Assembly: GCF_900114375.1 (NCBI RefSeq)
Contig: NZ_FOSV01000003.1
Span: 268,936 to 332,935, forward strand
Source of the DNA: Methylorubrum salsuginis
GTDB lineage: Bacteria; Pseudomonadota; Alphaproteobacteria; Rhizobiales; Beijerinckiaceae
DNA length: 64,000 nt
Reading direction: 5' to 3'
This document shows, in pieces, positions 1 to 8,910 of this stretch; position 1 is the stretch's first letter, and each line of letters opens with the position of its first letter. The notes beneath the pieces are model-generated. The model had not been told where the DNA came from. It ran no database searches and worked only from the letters and a program-made list of their open reading frames with translations. A program made the position numbers and the translations under genes.

Positions 1-1263
1 TTCCAGGAAGAAGGCCCCGGCGTCGTGTTCTGGCACGCCAAGGGCTGGACGGTGTTCCAGGAGCTGATCGCCTATATGCGGCGGCGCCTGCGCGGCGACT
101 ATCAGGAGGTCAACGCGCCGCAGATCCTCGACAAGGCCCTTTGGGAGACCTCCGGCCACTGGGGCTGGTACCGCGAGAACATGTTCGCGGCCCAATCCGC
201 GGGCGACGAGGCCGAGGACAAGCGCTGGTTCGCCCTCAAACCCATGAACTGCCCCGGCCACGTGCAGATCTTCAAGCACGGCCTGAAATCCTACCGCGAC
301 CTGCCCCTGCGCATGGCCGAGTTCGGCGTGGTCCACCGCTACGAGCCGTCCGGCGCCATGCACGGCTTGATGCGGGTGCGCGGCTTCACCCAGGACGACG
401 CGCACATCTTCTGCACCGAGGACCAGCTCGCCGCCGAATGCCTCAAGATCAACGAGCTGATCCTCTCGACCTACGCCGATTTCGGCTTCGACCAGATCCT
501 CGTGAAGCTCTCGACGCGGCCCGAGAAGCGCGTCGGCTCCGACGATCTGTGGGACCACGCCGAGGCGGTGATGACGCGGGTGCTGGCGCAGATCGAGGAG
601 CAGTCGGGCGGCCGCATCCGCACCGCGGTGAACCCGGGTGAAGGCGCCTTCTACGGCCCGAAATTCGAGTACGTGCTGCGCGACGCCATCGGCCGCGACT
701 GGCAATGCGGCACGACGCAGGTGGACTTCAACCTGCCGGAGCGGTTCGGCGCGACCTATATCGATGCCGACAGCCAGAAGAAGCCGCCGGTGATGGTCCA
801 CCGTGCCATCTGCGGCTCGATGGAGCGCTTCACCGGCATTCTGATCGAGCATTTCGCGGGTCACTTCCCGCTCTGGATCGCCCCGGTGCAGATCGTGGTG
901 GCGACGATCACCAGCGAGGCCGACGACTACGCCCGCGAAGTCGTGCGGGTTCTCGAGCGCGCAGGGCTGCGCGTCGACGCCGACCTGCGCAATGAAAAGA
1001 TCAACTACAAGGTCCGCGAGCACTCGCTGGCCAAGGTGCCGGTGCTGCTGGCGCTGGGTAAGCGCGAGGCGGAGGAGCGCACGGTCTCGGTGCGCCGTCT
1101 CGGCAGCCAGAAGACCACGACGCTGACGCTGGAGGCCGCCCTCGCCGCCTTCGTGGAGGAGGCGACCTCGCCGGACCGCCGCCGGGCCGATGCGGTGACC
1201 GAGAGCCGCCCGAGCACCGATGCGGTGCTCGACGGGCAGCATGTGGAGCAGCCGGCGCCGTAA
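1..1263 (+). CDS. thrS: Threonine--tRNA ligase, C-terminal part (5' end outside window)
   Basis: This enzyme charges tRNA-Thr with threonine in the cytoplasm. The reading frame is open from base 1, so the gene begins upstream and only its last 420 residues are here: the class II catalytic core and the anticodon-binding domain. Motif 2 is seen as the MNCPGH segment followed by [11 protein letters not shown], with [16 protein letters not shown] after it. The zinc/threonine-site histidine and cysteine are present (MNCPGH, and [12 protein letters not shown] near motif 3). The C-terminal HGTP-type domain starts around WIAPVQIVV. The N-terminal TGS and editing domains must lie outside the window. 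A GC-rich hairpin follows the stop codon. The tail of roughly 25 residues after VEEATS is variable and probably not structured. Confidence 0.97.
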   Translation, partial: FQEEGPGVVFWHAKGWTVFQELIAYMRRRLRGDYQEVNAPQILDKALWETSGHWGWYRENMFAAQSAGDEAEDKRWFALKPMNCPGHVQIFKHGLKSYRDLPLRMAEFGVVHRYEPSGAMHGLMRVRGFTQDDAHIFCTEDQLAAECLKINELILSTYADFGFDQILVKLSTRPEKRVGSDDLWDHAEAVMTRVLAQIEEQSGGRIRTAVNPGEGAFYGPKFEYVLRDAIGRDWQCGTTQVDFNLPERFGATYIDADSQKKPPVMVHRAICGSMERFTGILIEHFAGHFPLWIAPVQIVVATITSEADDYAREVVRVLERAGLRVDADLRNEKINYKVREHSLAKVPVLLALGKREAEERTVSVRRLGSQKTTTLTLEAALAAFVEEATSPDRRRADAVTESRPSTDAVLDGQHVEQPAP

Positions 1264-1270
1264 ACCTACC

Positions 1271-1294
1271 GGAGGGGCGCGTTAACGCCCCTCC
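1271..1294. terminator. Hairpin shared by convergent thrS and yidD
   Basis: A perfect 9-bp stem (GGAGGGGCG / CGCCCCTCC) with the 6-base loop CGTTAA lies directly after the thrS stop. The stop codon of the convergent yidD gene falls in the loop, so its last codons form part of the stem. There is no T-run, so whether it terminates transcription is uncertain. Confidence 0.5.
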
Positions 1295-1602
1295 TCCACC
1301 GCCTCGCAGACCAGTGGCGGCGGCGCCTCGACGCTGCGCCAGCGGCCATAGGCCCAGGGCCGGTGCCACGCGGCGCCGTCGGGGATGCGCTCCGGCACGA
1401 GGTCGATGCCGTGGGTGCCGAACGGGCCGCAGCGGCAGATGCGCGAAAACCCCATCCAGCCGCCGGCCCAGAGCCCGTGCCGCTGGATCGCCGCGTCGGT
1501 GTATTCGGAGCAGGACGGCCAATGCCGGCACTGGCGGCCGACCAGCCCCGACAGGGTGAGCTGGTAGCCGCGAATGGCCCAGTGAGCGGCGTGCCGAATC
1601 AC
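1282..1602 (-). CDS. yidD: Membrane protein insertion efficiency factor YidD
   Basis: YidD is a small peripheral inner-membrane protein that helps YidC insert membrane proteins. The 106-residue product starts VIRHAAHWAIRGYQ and carries the family signature: an amphipathic N-terminus, the C-RHWPSCSEY cysteine motif, AIQRHG, and RCGPFG with a further cysteine. I chose the GTG start at 1602 because it overlaps the stop of the upstream Fe-S scaffold gene as GTGA, which implies translational coupling; a longer in-frame reading upstream has low-complexity Arg-rich sequence and no homology. YidD often sits in an rnpA-yidC cluster; here it is instead paired with a NifU-like gene, an arrangement I recall from other alphaproteobacteria. 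Confidence 0.9.
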   Translation of the reverse strand: MIRHAAHWAIRGYQLTLSGLVGRQCRHWPSCSEYTDAAIQRHGLWAGGWMGFSRICRCGPFGTHGIDLVPERIPDGAAWHRPWAYGRWRSVEAPPPLVCEAVEEGR

Positions 1603-2057
1603 GCCGCCTCCGGAGCGCCCGAGCCTTTGCCCGCCGCGATTCGGTCGAGGGCGTCCACCACGGCGTCGAAGGTGAGCAGCGTCGAGGCGTGGCGGGCGCG
1701 GAAGTCGCGCACCGGTTCCAGCACGGCGAGATCGGCCCATTTGCCTTCCGGCACCGGGCCGTTCTCCTTCAGCATCGCCCGCATCTGCAGCCGCACGTCC
1801 CGCAGTTCGTCGGCGCTCGATCCGACCACGTGGCGCGCCATCAGCGAGGAGGAGGCCTGCCCCAAGGCGCAGGCCTTCACGTCATGGGCGAAGTCGGTGA
1901 CCGTGCCGGCCGAATCGGTGACGAGATCGACGGTCACGGTCGAGCCGCACAGCTTCGAATGGGCGGTGGCGGTGGCCTGCGGTGAGTCGAGGCGGCCGAG
2001 CCGGGGAATGTCGGCGGCCAGTTCGAGGATGCGGCGGTTGTAGATGTCGTCGATCAT
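1599..2057 (-). CDS. IscU/NifU N-terminal-like Fe-S scaffold protein
   Basis: This 152-residue cytoplasmic protein begins MIDDIYNRRILELAADIPRLGRL and matches the NifU-N/IscU fold used to assemble and transfer Fe-S clusters. Two of the scaffold cysteines are visible: KLCGSTVTVDL and KACALGQASSSLMA. The third cysteine expected near the C-terminal helix is not obvious, so it may be a divergent family member. The ATG at 2057 was preferred over the longer in-frame reading to 2210, whose extra 51 residues are atypical for the family. Its stop overlaps the yidD start. Confidence 0.85.
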   Translation of the reverse strand: MIDDIYNRRILELAADIPRLGRLDSPQATATAHSKLCGSTVTVDLVTDSAGTVTDFAHDVKACALGQASSSLMARHVVGSSADELRDVRLQMRAMLKENGPVPEGKWADLAVLEPVRDFRARHASTLLTFDAVVDALDRIAAGKGSGAPEAA

Positions 2058-2278
2058 GGCGGATCTTCCGTCCACAGGCACCGAAGAGGGAGACGACTCA
2101 AGGAAACGTTGAGCCGGATGCGCGTGCCGTGCATTGCGTGGCGGCGCGAATGCGACGATATAGGCGCGACGATGCCGTTTCGCGAGAATGGCCCCGTCGA
2201 TCCCGGTCACGCCCCGACCCCGGATTCGGATCGTTCGAGGGCGTCGGCACTGAGTGAGAGCGCCGGGACGGATCGACG

Positions 2279-3088
2279 ATGTACGCCAAGCCCGACAGCA
2301 CGACCATGAAGGCCCGTGTCGCGAAGGCCGGAGATGCCATGGATGCCGCCCTCAAATCCCTCTCGTACGGCATGAGCAACGACGAGCGACGCACGAGCGC
2401 CGTCGGCCTCGACGGGATGCGCGGCGCCAACGATGCCGGTCGACCCGAAGGCTCGGCCAATATCGCGCCGCTTCCCGAATCGGCCCAGCGCGTGCCGAAC
2501 GAGGTCGCCCTCGGCCGCCCGAGCCGCCAGGAGGCCGAAGCCGCCGTGCGCACGCTGCTGCGCTGGGCCGGCGACGATCCGACCCGCGAGGGGCTGATCG
2601 ACACCCCCGCCCGCGTGGTGAAGGCCTACGAGCAGATTTTCGGGGGCTACAAGGCCGATGCGGACGCGCTCTTGGAGCGCGTGTTCGAGGAGGTCGAGGG
2701 CTATTCGGACGTCGTGCTGGTGCGCGACATCCCGTTCTATTCCCATTGCGAGCACCACATGGTGCCGTTCATGGGGCTCGCCCACATCGCCTATTACCCG
2801 ATCAAGGGCGTGGTCGGCCTCTCGAAGCTCGCCCGCGTGGTCGATGCCTTCGCCCGCCGCCTGCAGACGCAGGAAACGATGACGGCCCAGATCGCCGACA
2901 CGATCGAGAGCATCCTCCAGCCCCGCGGCTGCGCCGTGATGATCGAGGCCGAGCACCTCTGCATGGCGATGCGCGGCGTGCAGAAGGCCGGCGTCTCGAC
3001 CATCACCACCCAGTTCCGCGGCGTCTACAAGGACGATCCGAGCGAGCAGGTCCGCTTCCTGACGCTCGTGCGCGGCGGCAAGGCCTGA
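2279..3088 (+). CDS. folE: GTP cyclohydrolase I
   Basis: FolE converts GTP to dihydroneopterin triphosphate, the first step of folate and, in methylotrophs, possibly of methanopterin-type pterin synthesis. The 269-residue product has the full catalytic domain from about residue 83: [13 protein letters not shown], the zinc site [10 protein letters not shown] (C157, H160) and the second zinc cysteine in EHLCMAMRG (C228), with [11 protein letters not shown] behind it. The first roughly 80 residues are low-complexity and unlike the family, so translation may begin later, for example at the ATG at 2339 or 2372. The gene is followed after 10 bases by hisI. Confidence 0.93.
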   Translation: MYAKPDSTTMKARVAKAGDAMDAALKSLSYGMSNDERRTSAVGLDGMRGANDAGRPEGSANIAPLPESAQRVPNEVALGRPSRQEAEAAVRTLLRWAGDDPTREGLIDTPARVVKAYEQIFGGYKADADALLERVFEEVEGYSDVVLVRDIPFYSHCEHHMVPFMGLAHIAYYPIKGVVGLSKLARVVDAFARRLQTQETMTAQIADTIESILQPRGCAVMIEAEHLCMAMRGVQKAGVSTITTQFRGVYKDDPSEQVRFLTLVRGGKA

Positions 3089-3098
3089 TCGTCGCTTC

Positions 3099-3515
3099 AT
3101 GACCGAGCTGTTCGACAGGCCCGGCCCCCGCGCCGAGGTCGAGGAAGGCGCCCGCCTGACCCCGCGCTTCGGCGCCGACGGGCTCGTGTCCTGCATCGCG
3201 GTCGATGCCCATGACGGGCAGGTGCTGATGCTCGCCCACATGAACGCCGAGGCGCTGGCCCGCACGCTGGAGACCGGCGAGGCGTGGTACTGGTCGCGCT
3301 CCCGGGGCGAGCTCTGGCACAAGGGCGCGACCTCGGGGCAGATCCAGCGCATCGTCGAGATGCGGGTCGATTGCGATCAGGACGCGCTGCTGATCCGGGT
3401 CGAGGTCGGCGGCGACGGCGGCTGCTGCCATACCGGGCGCCGCTCCTGTTTCTACCGCACCGTCGCGCGCCACCCTGAGACCGGCGCCCCCATCCTCACT
3501 CCTTCCGGGCGATGA
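3099..3515 (+). CDS. hisI: Phosphoribosyl-AMP cyclohydrolase
   Basis: HisI opens the adenine ring of phosphoribosyl-AMP in histidine synthesis. The 138-residue protein has the expected single-domain length (no HisE fusion) and the signatures [10 protein letters not shown], the [14 protein letters not shown] segment, the metal-binding DCDQDALL, and the zinc cysteines in [14 protein letters not shown]. It lies 10 bases after folE, and its stop overlaps the start of the patatin-like gene as ATGA, so the three genes may be co-transcribed. Confidence 0.95.
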   Translation: MTELFDRPGPRAEVEEGARLTPRFGADGLVSCIAVDAHDGQVLMLAHMNAEALARTLETGEAWYWSRSRGELWHKGATSGQIQRIVEMRVDCDQDALLIRVEVGGDGGCCHTGRRSCFYRTVARHPETGAPILTPSGR

Positions 3516-4573
3516 GGCTGGAGGCGCAAGCGCCCCTCCCCTGCCTGTTCCCGGAAGGGGCGGTGGAGCCGGTAGCGCCCCGCGCCCGCGTCCCCCGAAT
3601 CGGCCTCGCGCTGGGCGGCGGCTCGGCCCGCGGCTGGTCGCATATCGGCGTGATCGAGGCGCTCGAAGAGGCCGGCATCTATCCCGAAGTGGTCGCGGGC
3701 TGCTCCATCGGCGCGGTCGTCGGCGGGGCCTATGCCGCCGGGCGGCTCGGCGCCCTCAAGGATTTCGCGCTCTCGCTGACCCGACGCCGGGTGATGGGCA
3801 TGATCGACCCGCGCCTGACCGGCTCCGGGCTGATCGCGGGCGAGCGCCTGCGCCGCCGCCTCGCGCGGGAACTGACCGGATACAGCATCGAGAAGCTGCC
3901 GCTGACGTTCGCCACCGTCGCCACCGAATTCGGCACCGGACACGAGGTCTGGCTGACGCGGGGGTCGCTGGTCGAGGCGGTGCGCGCCTCCTACGCGATT
4001 CCGGGCGTCTTTCCGCCGGTCACCTTCGAGCGGCGCCTCCTGATGGACGGGACGCTGGTGAATCCGGTGCCGGTGCGGCTCGCCCGCGAGCTCGGCGCCG
4101 ACCTCGTGATCTGCGTCAACCTCGCCTGCGAGAGCCGGCCCCGCGGCCGGGTGATCCGCCCCGGCCTCGATCCGGAAGAGCCTCTGGAGGAGGCGGGCGA
4201 GCCCGACGAGGCGGAGATCGAGCGGACGCTGGAGGCCACCGTGCGCCGCCGGGGCCGCTGGGCCCTGCTCACCGGCGCGAGCCGGCGCCTGATGGGCCGC
4301 CGCGCCCGGCCCAAACCGCCAGAGGCGGCGGGTCGCACCGCCCCCGGCGTCGCCCGCGTGATGCTCGACGCCTTCAACATCACCCAGGACCGGATTTCCC
4401 GCGCGCGGCTGGCGGGCGAGCCGCCGGACGTGTCGATCCGGCCAAGGCTCGGCGCGTTCGGCCAGTTCGAGTTCCACCGGGCCGAATACGCGATCGATCT
4501 GGGCCGTCAGGCGGGACGCGCGGCTCTGCCGGACATCCGCCGCATGCTGGAGAGCGCGGCCGCCCGGTGCTGA
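3512..4573 (+). CDS. Patatin-like phospholipase (RssA/NTE family)
   Basis: This 353-residue protein is a patatin-fold serine hydrolase expected to act on phospholipids or lysophospholipids. It shows the oxyanion-hole glycine run [14 protein letters not shown] (about 34-46), the nucleophile elbow GCSIG with Ser65, and the catalytic-dyad aspartate in [11 protein letters not shown] (Asp179). The C-terminal third (from about residue 215) is Arg/Pro-rich and less conserved, with a recognisable late element [14 protein letters not shown]. No signal peptide is seen, so it is probably cytoplasmic or membrane-associated. Translation is coupled to hisI by a 4-base overlap. Confidence 0.9.
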   Translation: MRLEAQAPLPCLFPEGAVEPVAPRARVPRIGLALGGGSARGWSHIGVIEALEEAGIYPEVVAGCSIGAVVGGAYAAGRLGALKDFALSLTRRRVMGMIDPRLTGSGLIAGERLRRRLARELTGYSIEKLPLTFATVATEFGTGHEVWLTRGSLVEAVRASYAIPGVFPPVTFERRLLMDGTLVNPVPVRLARELGADLVICVNLACESRPRGRVIRPGLDPEEPLEEAGEPDEAEIERTLEATVRRRGRWALLTGASRRLMGRRARPKPPEAAGRTAPGVARVMLDAFNITQDRISRARLAGEPPDVSIRPRLGAFGQFEFHRAEYAIDLGRQAGRAALPDIRRMLESAAARC

Positions 4574-4610
4574 AAGCGCACCCGGCCGGAATGAGCCGAA
4601 AGGCGCAACG

Positions 4611-4640
4611 AAAAGGGCGCCCGGCTCGCGCCGGACGCCC
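4611..4640 (-). terminator. Rho-independent terminator between convergent genes
   Basis: The stem GGGCG-CCGGC / GCCGG-CGCCC (one unpaired base on each side) with a TCGC loop is followed by TTTT on the minus strand. This suits termination of the Tim44-domain gene and could also stop plus-strand transcription from the patatin gene. Confidence 0.75.
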
Positions 4641-4663
4641 CCTTCATCGATCCGGCGAAAGGA

Positions 4664-5650
4664 TCAGCGGCCCTGCTGGATGGCCGAGAGGATCCACGGT
4701 CCGTTCGGCTCGCGCAGGAAGGTCCAGAACTCCTTGGCCTCCTGGGCGCCGTTCTCGACATGGCGGTTGGTCGCCCGCTCGAACACCTCGTCGCGCAGGG
4801 AGAAGCGCATGGCGACGGTGGCGTACTCCACCGGGCCCTCGCGCCACGCCTCGGACAGGTCGCCCTGCAGCAGCTTCACGTCGGAGATGCGGTTGACGAC
4901 GCCGCGGGCGGCGTTGGCGCGCAGCTCCTCCTCGAAATAGCCGACCATCTCGGGCGTCGCGAGGCGGCGCAGGGTGGCGACGTCCTCGCGGCCGTAAGCG
5001 CCCTGGATCTCGTAGAGATTGCGCTCGAACGCCTGGAAGTCGTTCGGCTGCACCTGGATCGGCTGCGGACGCGCCGCACCGGCATAGCCGCCGCCCACTG
5101 GATTGAGGCCGCCGGCCATACCGCCGCCCATCATGCCCCCCTGAGAGGACGCGTTCTGTCGGTCGAGACCGGAGCGGGCATACGCGCCGTTGCCGGCCAT
5201 GGCGGGCTGCGCGCCCTCCTTCCGGCGGCGGAAGAAGCGCACCGCGAACATGACGACGAGGGCGAGCAGGCCGATCTGCAGGATCAGGCCGAGGAACGAG
5301 GCGATGCCGCCGAGCCCGCCGGAGAAGCCGGCGCCCAGCAGCGCGCCGAACAGGCCCGCGCCGAGCAGGCCGGCCATGAAGCCGCCGCCGAAGCGCGGAC
5401 GGTTCGGGGCCGCCATGCCGGGATTGGTCATGCCGGGGCTCGGGCTCGTCTGCGAGCGCTGCATCGGCGCGCCCATCGTGCCCGGCGAGGTCGCCGTGCC
5501 GGCGGGCGGGGCATAGGTCTTGGAGCCGCGGGAGCCGAAGCTCGATCCGCCGCCGCCCGGCCGCGCATCGACGGCCGGGGCCGCGACGGCGAGCGAGGCC
5601 ACGAGCGCGAGGAGGGTCACGACGCGCTTGGCGCGCGGGGAGGAAGCCAT
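4664..5650 (-). CDS. Tim44-like domain protein, membrane-anchored
   Basis: The 328-residue product starts with a signal peptide or anchor (VVTLLALVASLAVAAPAVDA). A Gly/Pro/Met-rich low-complexity region follows (about 30-95), then a hydrophobic stretch (about 105-137, ending VMFAVRFFRRRKEG). From about residue 190 there is a C-terminal Tim44/MRPL45-type domain (FQAFERNLYEIQGAYGRED ... LREPNGPWILSAIQQ). In mitochondria Tim44 tethers the import motor; the role of bacterial versions is not settled, and an envelope or membrane-associated role is inferred. GAGG precedes the ATG at a suitable distance. Confidence 0.85.
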   Translation of the reverse strand: MASSPRAKRVVTLLALVASLAVAAPAVDARPGGGGSSFGSRGSKTYAPPAGTATSPGTMGAPMQRSQTSPSPGMTNPGMAAPNRPRFGGGFMAGLLGAGLFGALLGAGFSGGLGGIASFLGLILQIGLLALVVMFAVRFFRRRKEGAQPAMAGNGAYARSGLDRQNASSQGGMMGGGMAGGLNPVGGGYAGAARPQPIQVQPNDFQAFERNLYEIQGAYGREDVATLRRLATPEMVGYFEEELRANAARGVVNRISDVKLLQGDLSEAWREGPVEYATVAMRFSLRDEVFERATNRHVENGAQEAKEFWTFLREPNGPWILSAIQQGR

Positions 5651-5665
5651 CGGGTAAACCTCGGG

Positions 5666-5712
5666 TCACCATCTTGAGAGCGGGCGGACGATCGCCCTCT
5701 CAGAGATGGTGA
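5666..5712. repeat. 47-bp imperfect inverted repeat upstream of the Tim44-domain gene
   Basis: The outer arms TCACCATCT / AGATGGTGA (9 bp) enclose TGAGAG / CTCTCA and CGGGCG / CGCCC with a short centre. It lies just upstream of the Tim44-gene start and downstream of the histidine kinase stop. It could be a terminator for the kinase, a leader hairpin or an operator. Confidence 0.55.
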
Positions 5713-5772
5713 CGGGCGAGGCGGGTTTTTAGTCCCTTTCCAAGGTCACGTTCCCCCGGGCCGAAGCGGATT

Positions 5773-6852
5773 TCATCCCGCCGCCGGGAAGACGAGGCGC
5801 ACGGTGGCGCCCTCGCCGGGGCGGCTGTCGAGGGAGATGGTGCCATTCTGGCGCTTCATCAGTCCGTGGACGATGGCGAGCCCGGCCCCGCGACCGGCCT
5901 CGCGGGTGGTGGCGAAGGGAGCGAGCGCCCGCGCCTGCATCTCCGGCGACAGGCCGTGGCCGGTATCCGAGACCGTGAGCGCCACTGCGCCGGCCTCGGG
6001 CCGCTGCAAGGTGCGGTCGCCGGGCTCGATGGCGAACAGCCGGATCGTGACGGTGCCCTCGCCGGCCATCGCCTCGCAGGCATTGGCCAGGATGTGGCCG
6101 AGCGCCAGCTCGACCTGGCTCGGGTTGCACAGGGCCGGCGGCAGCCCGTCGGGGATCGACAGGTCGAGGGTGATGCGTGGCGGCAGGCTCGGGCGCAGCC
6201 GGTCGAGGGCCGCCCGCACCGCGCCCCCGAGATCGACCGGGCGCAGGTCCGGCGCGATGCGGCGGGAATGGGCGAGCAACTGGCGCGTCAGCACCGCGGC
6301 GCGCTCGGAGGCCTCGGTCGAGCGGGTGACGGCGCGCTGTATGAACGGCTCCTGCCGGTCGCCGAGGCGCCGCTTGAGACCGTCGATGTAGCCGATCAGG
6401 ATCTGAAGGAAGTTGTTGAACTCATGGGCGACGCTGTTGGTGAGCAGTCCCAGCGCCTCGCGCTGGCGCGACAGGGCGAGCGCCCCTTCGGCCTCGCGGC
6501 AGCGGGTGATGTCCACGATCTGGCCGAGGAAGCGTCCGGGCTCGTCCGGACGCGGGACGACGAACAGTTCGCCCCAGAACGAGGCGCCCCCCTTGTGGGC
6601 CAGGAGCAACTCGACGCGCGCGCCCTCACCCCGGCCGAGGGCCTCGCGCAGGCTGCTCCAGCCGGCATGATCCCCATGCCGGCATTCGAGCGTGGCGAGC
6701 GGCTGGCCGACGAGATCGGACTCCGCAAAACCCGTCAGCGCGCAGAGCGGTGAGTTCACGGCGCGGATCGCCGCGCCGGCCTCGCCCCCCTCGATCAGCA
6801 GGCTGGGCAGCGGCAAGAGCGCCGGAAATACGTCCTCGGGAAGCGCGGTCAT
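5773..6852 (-). CDS. PAS-domain sensor histidine kinase
   Basis: This 359-residue protein has no membrane segment and so looks cytoplasmic. A PAS domain occupies about residues 15-140 (AIRAVNSPLCALTGF ... GRFLGQIVDITRCREAE). The dimerisation/phosphotransfer helix follows, with the histidine in SVAHEFNNFLQI, and then the ATPase domain: N-box NACEAM, G1-type DTGHGL and G2-type GAGLAIV. The HEFNN form is typical of PAS kinases lacking fused receivers. I chose the ATG at 6852 because the preceding 27 residues of the longer frame are unlike the family. There is no adjacent response regulator, so its partner is unknown. Confidence 0.88.
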   Translation of the reverse strand: MTALPEDVFPALLPLPSLLIEGGEAGAAIRAVNSPLCALTGFAESDLVGQPLATLECRHGDHAGWSSLREALGRGEGARVELLLAHKGGASFWGELFVVPRPDEPGRFLGQIVDITRCREAEGALALSRQREALGLLTNSVAHEFNNFLQILIGYIDGLKRRLGDRQEPFIQRAVTRSTEASERAAVLTRQLLAHSRRIAPDLRPVDLGGAVRAALDRLRPSLPPRITLDLSIPDGLPPALCNPSQVELALGHILANACEAMAGEGTVTIRLFAIEPGDRTLQRPEAGAVALTVSDTGHGLSPEMQARALAPFATTREAGRGAGLAIVHGLMKRQNGTISLDSRPGEGATVRLVFPAAG

Positions 6853-6952
6853 GCGGGCGTGGCTGCCGAAAGCCGGGCCGCGGGAGCCCTGGAACTCCGA
6901 TCGATAGCCGCTTTGCGGGCGCGCCGATACCACCCGGCAGAGTCGCGTCGCC

Positions 6953-7642
6953 TCAGCGGTTGGCGGTCGTGACCGGCGAGGCGCCGTTGTTGAGGGTGAC
7001 CCAGGCCTTGCCGTCCTGGCCCTCGCGCTTGACGAAGGAATAGCCGGTGCGCTGCCACGGCAGCACCGCGTTGGTCTTGTTGTCGAGGATCAGGTCGCCG
7101 CGGTCGGTGCGCACCATCAGCACCGCGTGGCCCTCGCCGATCTCGTCGATCACCACGGTCATTCGCAGGGCGCGCCGCGGCAGGCGCCGCTCGATCAGCA
7201 TCCGGCGCTTGAGGAGCTGGATGTCCTCGCAATCGCCGAAGCCGTCGTCGGGGAAGTCCCAGCGGTCGACGACGCCCCAATGGGCCGCGTCGGTGATCGG
7301 TTTGATGCGGGCGTTGACCCGCCGGTTCACACTCGCGAGCGTCTGCCACACGGAGGGCGTCAGCGCGATGATCGCCGGCTCCGACGTGTCGACGACGCAT
7401 TCGGCGGGATGGCGGAGGCAGAAGTCGTTCCAGGCGGCCACGGGCCGGGCGGGCGCGCCCTGTTCGGCGGCGGTGCCGGCCTCGGGGATCGACGCGACGG
7501 TCTGGGCCTGGGTGGAGGCGCCGCCCAAAAGCAGGGTGGAGCCGACGAGCGAGAGGTGGGCGGCCCGGCGCAGGCGCCGCCCCAGCACCCCGCGGGAGAA
7601 CGCCGATCCGTCGCCGACGCCCCCGAGCACCGCGTACCGCAT
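6953..7642 (-). CDS. LapG-like (BTLCP) periplasmic cysteine protease, copy 1
   Basis: This 229-residue protein belongs to the bacterial transglutaminase-like cysteine proteinases (peptidase C93), the family of LapG, which cuts surface adhesins under c-di-GMP control. An N-terminal signal segment (LSLVGSTLLLGGASTQA, about 31-47) predicts export. The triad is intact: Cys138 in FGDCEDIQLLKRR, His172 in GEGHAVL and Asp187 in LILDNKT. The acidic residues on both sides of the cysteine match the calcium ligands described in LapG. It lies directly downstream of a paralogue on the same strand. No LapD or LapA homologue is visible here, so the substrate is unknown. Confidence 0.85.
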   Translation of the reverse strand: MRYAVLGGVGDGSAFSRGVLGRRLRRAAHLSLVGSTLLLGGASTQAQTVASIPEAGTAAEQGAPARPVAAWNDFCLRHPAECVVDTSEPAIIALTPSVWQTLASVNRRVNARIKPITDAAHWGVVDRWDFPDDGFGDCEDIQLLKRRMLIERRLPRRALRMTVVIDEIGEGHAVLMVRTDRGDLILDNKTNAVLPWQRTGYSFVKREGQDGKAWVTLNNGASPVTTANR

Positions 7643-7867
7643 GGCCGACCGTCCTGCCGCCCCCGTTTCACGGTGAAGCTTGCACGCGGCTGCGGCCGGC
7701 TCAAGGCGAAAGTGAAGAAAGGGTGACGCAGCCCGGCGGCTCTCCCGTGTCGGATCGGGACATTCGTGGATGGGCTGGCAATCGGGCCACACCGGCGCCT
7801 CCCCTTCGGCTGCCGTCACGCCGATCCCGCCCTGTTCGCGGCGTCCGGCGGACGCTCGCCTTGCCCC

Positions 7868-8530
7868 TCACCGGTTGGCGGTGGTGATCGGCGAGCTGGC
7901 GCCGCCCAGCGAGACCCATGCCAGGGCATCCTGGCCCTCGCGCTTGATGAAGACGTAGCCGGTCTCGTGCCAGGCGGTGATCGCGCTGGTCTTGTTGTCG
8001 AGCACGTAGTCGCCGCGGTCGGTGATCACCGTGAGCACGGCATGGCCCTCGCCCTTCTCGTCGATGACGACCGTCATCCGCATGGCGCGGCGCGGCAGGC
8101 CGGCTTCGGCGAGCTGGCGCCGCTTGAGCAGCTGGAAATCCTCGCAATCGCCCGAACCGTCCTCGGCGAGGTCCCAGCGGTCGGGACGGCCCCAATGCTC
8201 CTGATCGGTCACGGGGCGGATCTGGCGGTTCACCCGGCGGTTCACCGCGACGATCGTGTTCCAGATCGCGGGCGTCAGCGTGATGCGGGCGGGCTCGTTG
8301 CGGTCGAAGGCGCACTCGGCCGGGTAGCTGCGGCAGAACTCGGTCCAGGCCAGGATCGGCCGGGCCTCGGCGCCGGGGGTGAGGCCGGCGCTCACCGAGG
8401 GGAGCGCGACGGGAAGCGCGGCCACCGTCTGAGCCTGGGCGGAGCCGATGAAGCCGGCGCAGAGCGTGAGGGCGGCGAGCATCGCCGTCTTCAGTCCGGC
8501 CTTGAGGGATCCCGTGTCGGCGTTGCGCAT
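7868..8530 (-). CDS. LapG-like (BTLCP) periplasmic cysteine protease, copy 2
   Basis: This 220-residue paralogue of the next gene shares its whole layout: signal peptide (LKTAMLAALTLCAGFIGSAQA), the DFCLRHPAEC-like segment (here EFCRSYPAEC), and the triad Cys129 (SGDCEDFQLLKRR), His163 (GEGHAVL) and Asp178 (YVLDNKT). Both copies keep the two extra cysteines near residue 65-75 that could form a disulfide. The ATG at 8530 begins a convincing signal peptide. The two genes are separated by 225 bases, so they may have separate promoters. Confidence 0.85.
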   Translation of the reverse strand: MRNADTGSLKAGLKTAMLAALTLCAGFIGSAQAQTVAALPVALPSVSAGLTPGAEARPILAWTEFCRSYPAECAFDRNEPARITLTPAIWNTIVAVNRRVNRQIRPVTDQEHWGRPDRWDLAEDGSGDCEDFQLLKRRQLAEAGLPRRAMRMTVVIDEKGEGHAVLTVITDRGDYVLDNKTSAITAWHETGYVFIKREGQDALAWVSLGGASSPITTANR

Positions 8531-8833
8531 GGCGGCTGTCCTTCGAACGAGACCAGAATGTCGCCGCACCCCCTCCGCCGCGCTGAAGTCGATCCGCGCA
8601 ATTTTATCGATTCGCCGCCCACGGCCACGCTCCGCACGGAAGGGCGAAGGGGAGTTCAGGGAGTTCCGAAGAATCCGCGCGATCGCGTTAGGCGGCGGAT
8701 AACCCTGCGATGCCGCAACCGAGCCGAACCGCCGGCAATCCGCGGCGTCCGCCCCGCGGTTCGGCATCGACGACGCGCCCGCGGCACGCCCCCGTCGCGG
8801 GGCGACCGGTCGGACACCGTTCGAGCCACGACG
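8531..8833. other. Gene-free region between LapG-like copy 2 and the PilZ gene terminator
   Basis: This stretch of about 300 bases upstream of LapG-like copy 2 shows no convincing coding frame. It should hold the promoter of that gene on the minus strand; I see no clear consensus box. Confidence 0.4.
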
Positions 8834-8876
8834 AAAAACCCCTCGCGCGACGGCCTGTCGGGCGAGGGGTTCTTCG
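8834..8876 (-). terminator. Rho-independent terminator of the PilZ gene
   Basis: A perfect 10-bp stem, AACCCCTCGC / GCGAGGGGTT, closes a GC-rich loop. On the minus strand it is followed by TTTTTC. It lies 35 bases past the PilZ-gene stop. Confidence 0.85.
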
Positions 8877-8910
8877 GCCGGTCGGGGCGCCCGTCAGGGC
8901 GCCGGACGCG

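Noticed and set aside
1282..1740. YidD reading frame starting 46 codons earlier
   Set aside because: The extension is Arg/Gly-rich and overlaps the scaffold gene; the GTG at 1602 gives the family length and a GTGA overlap.
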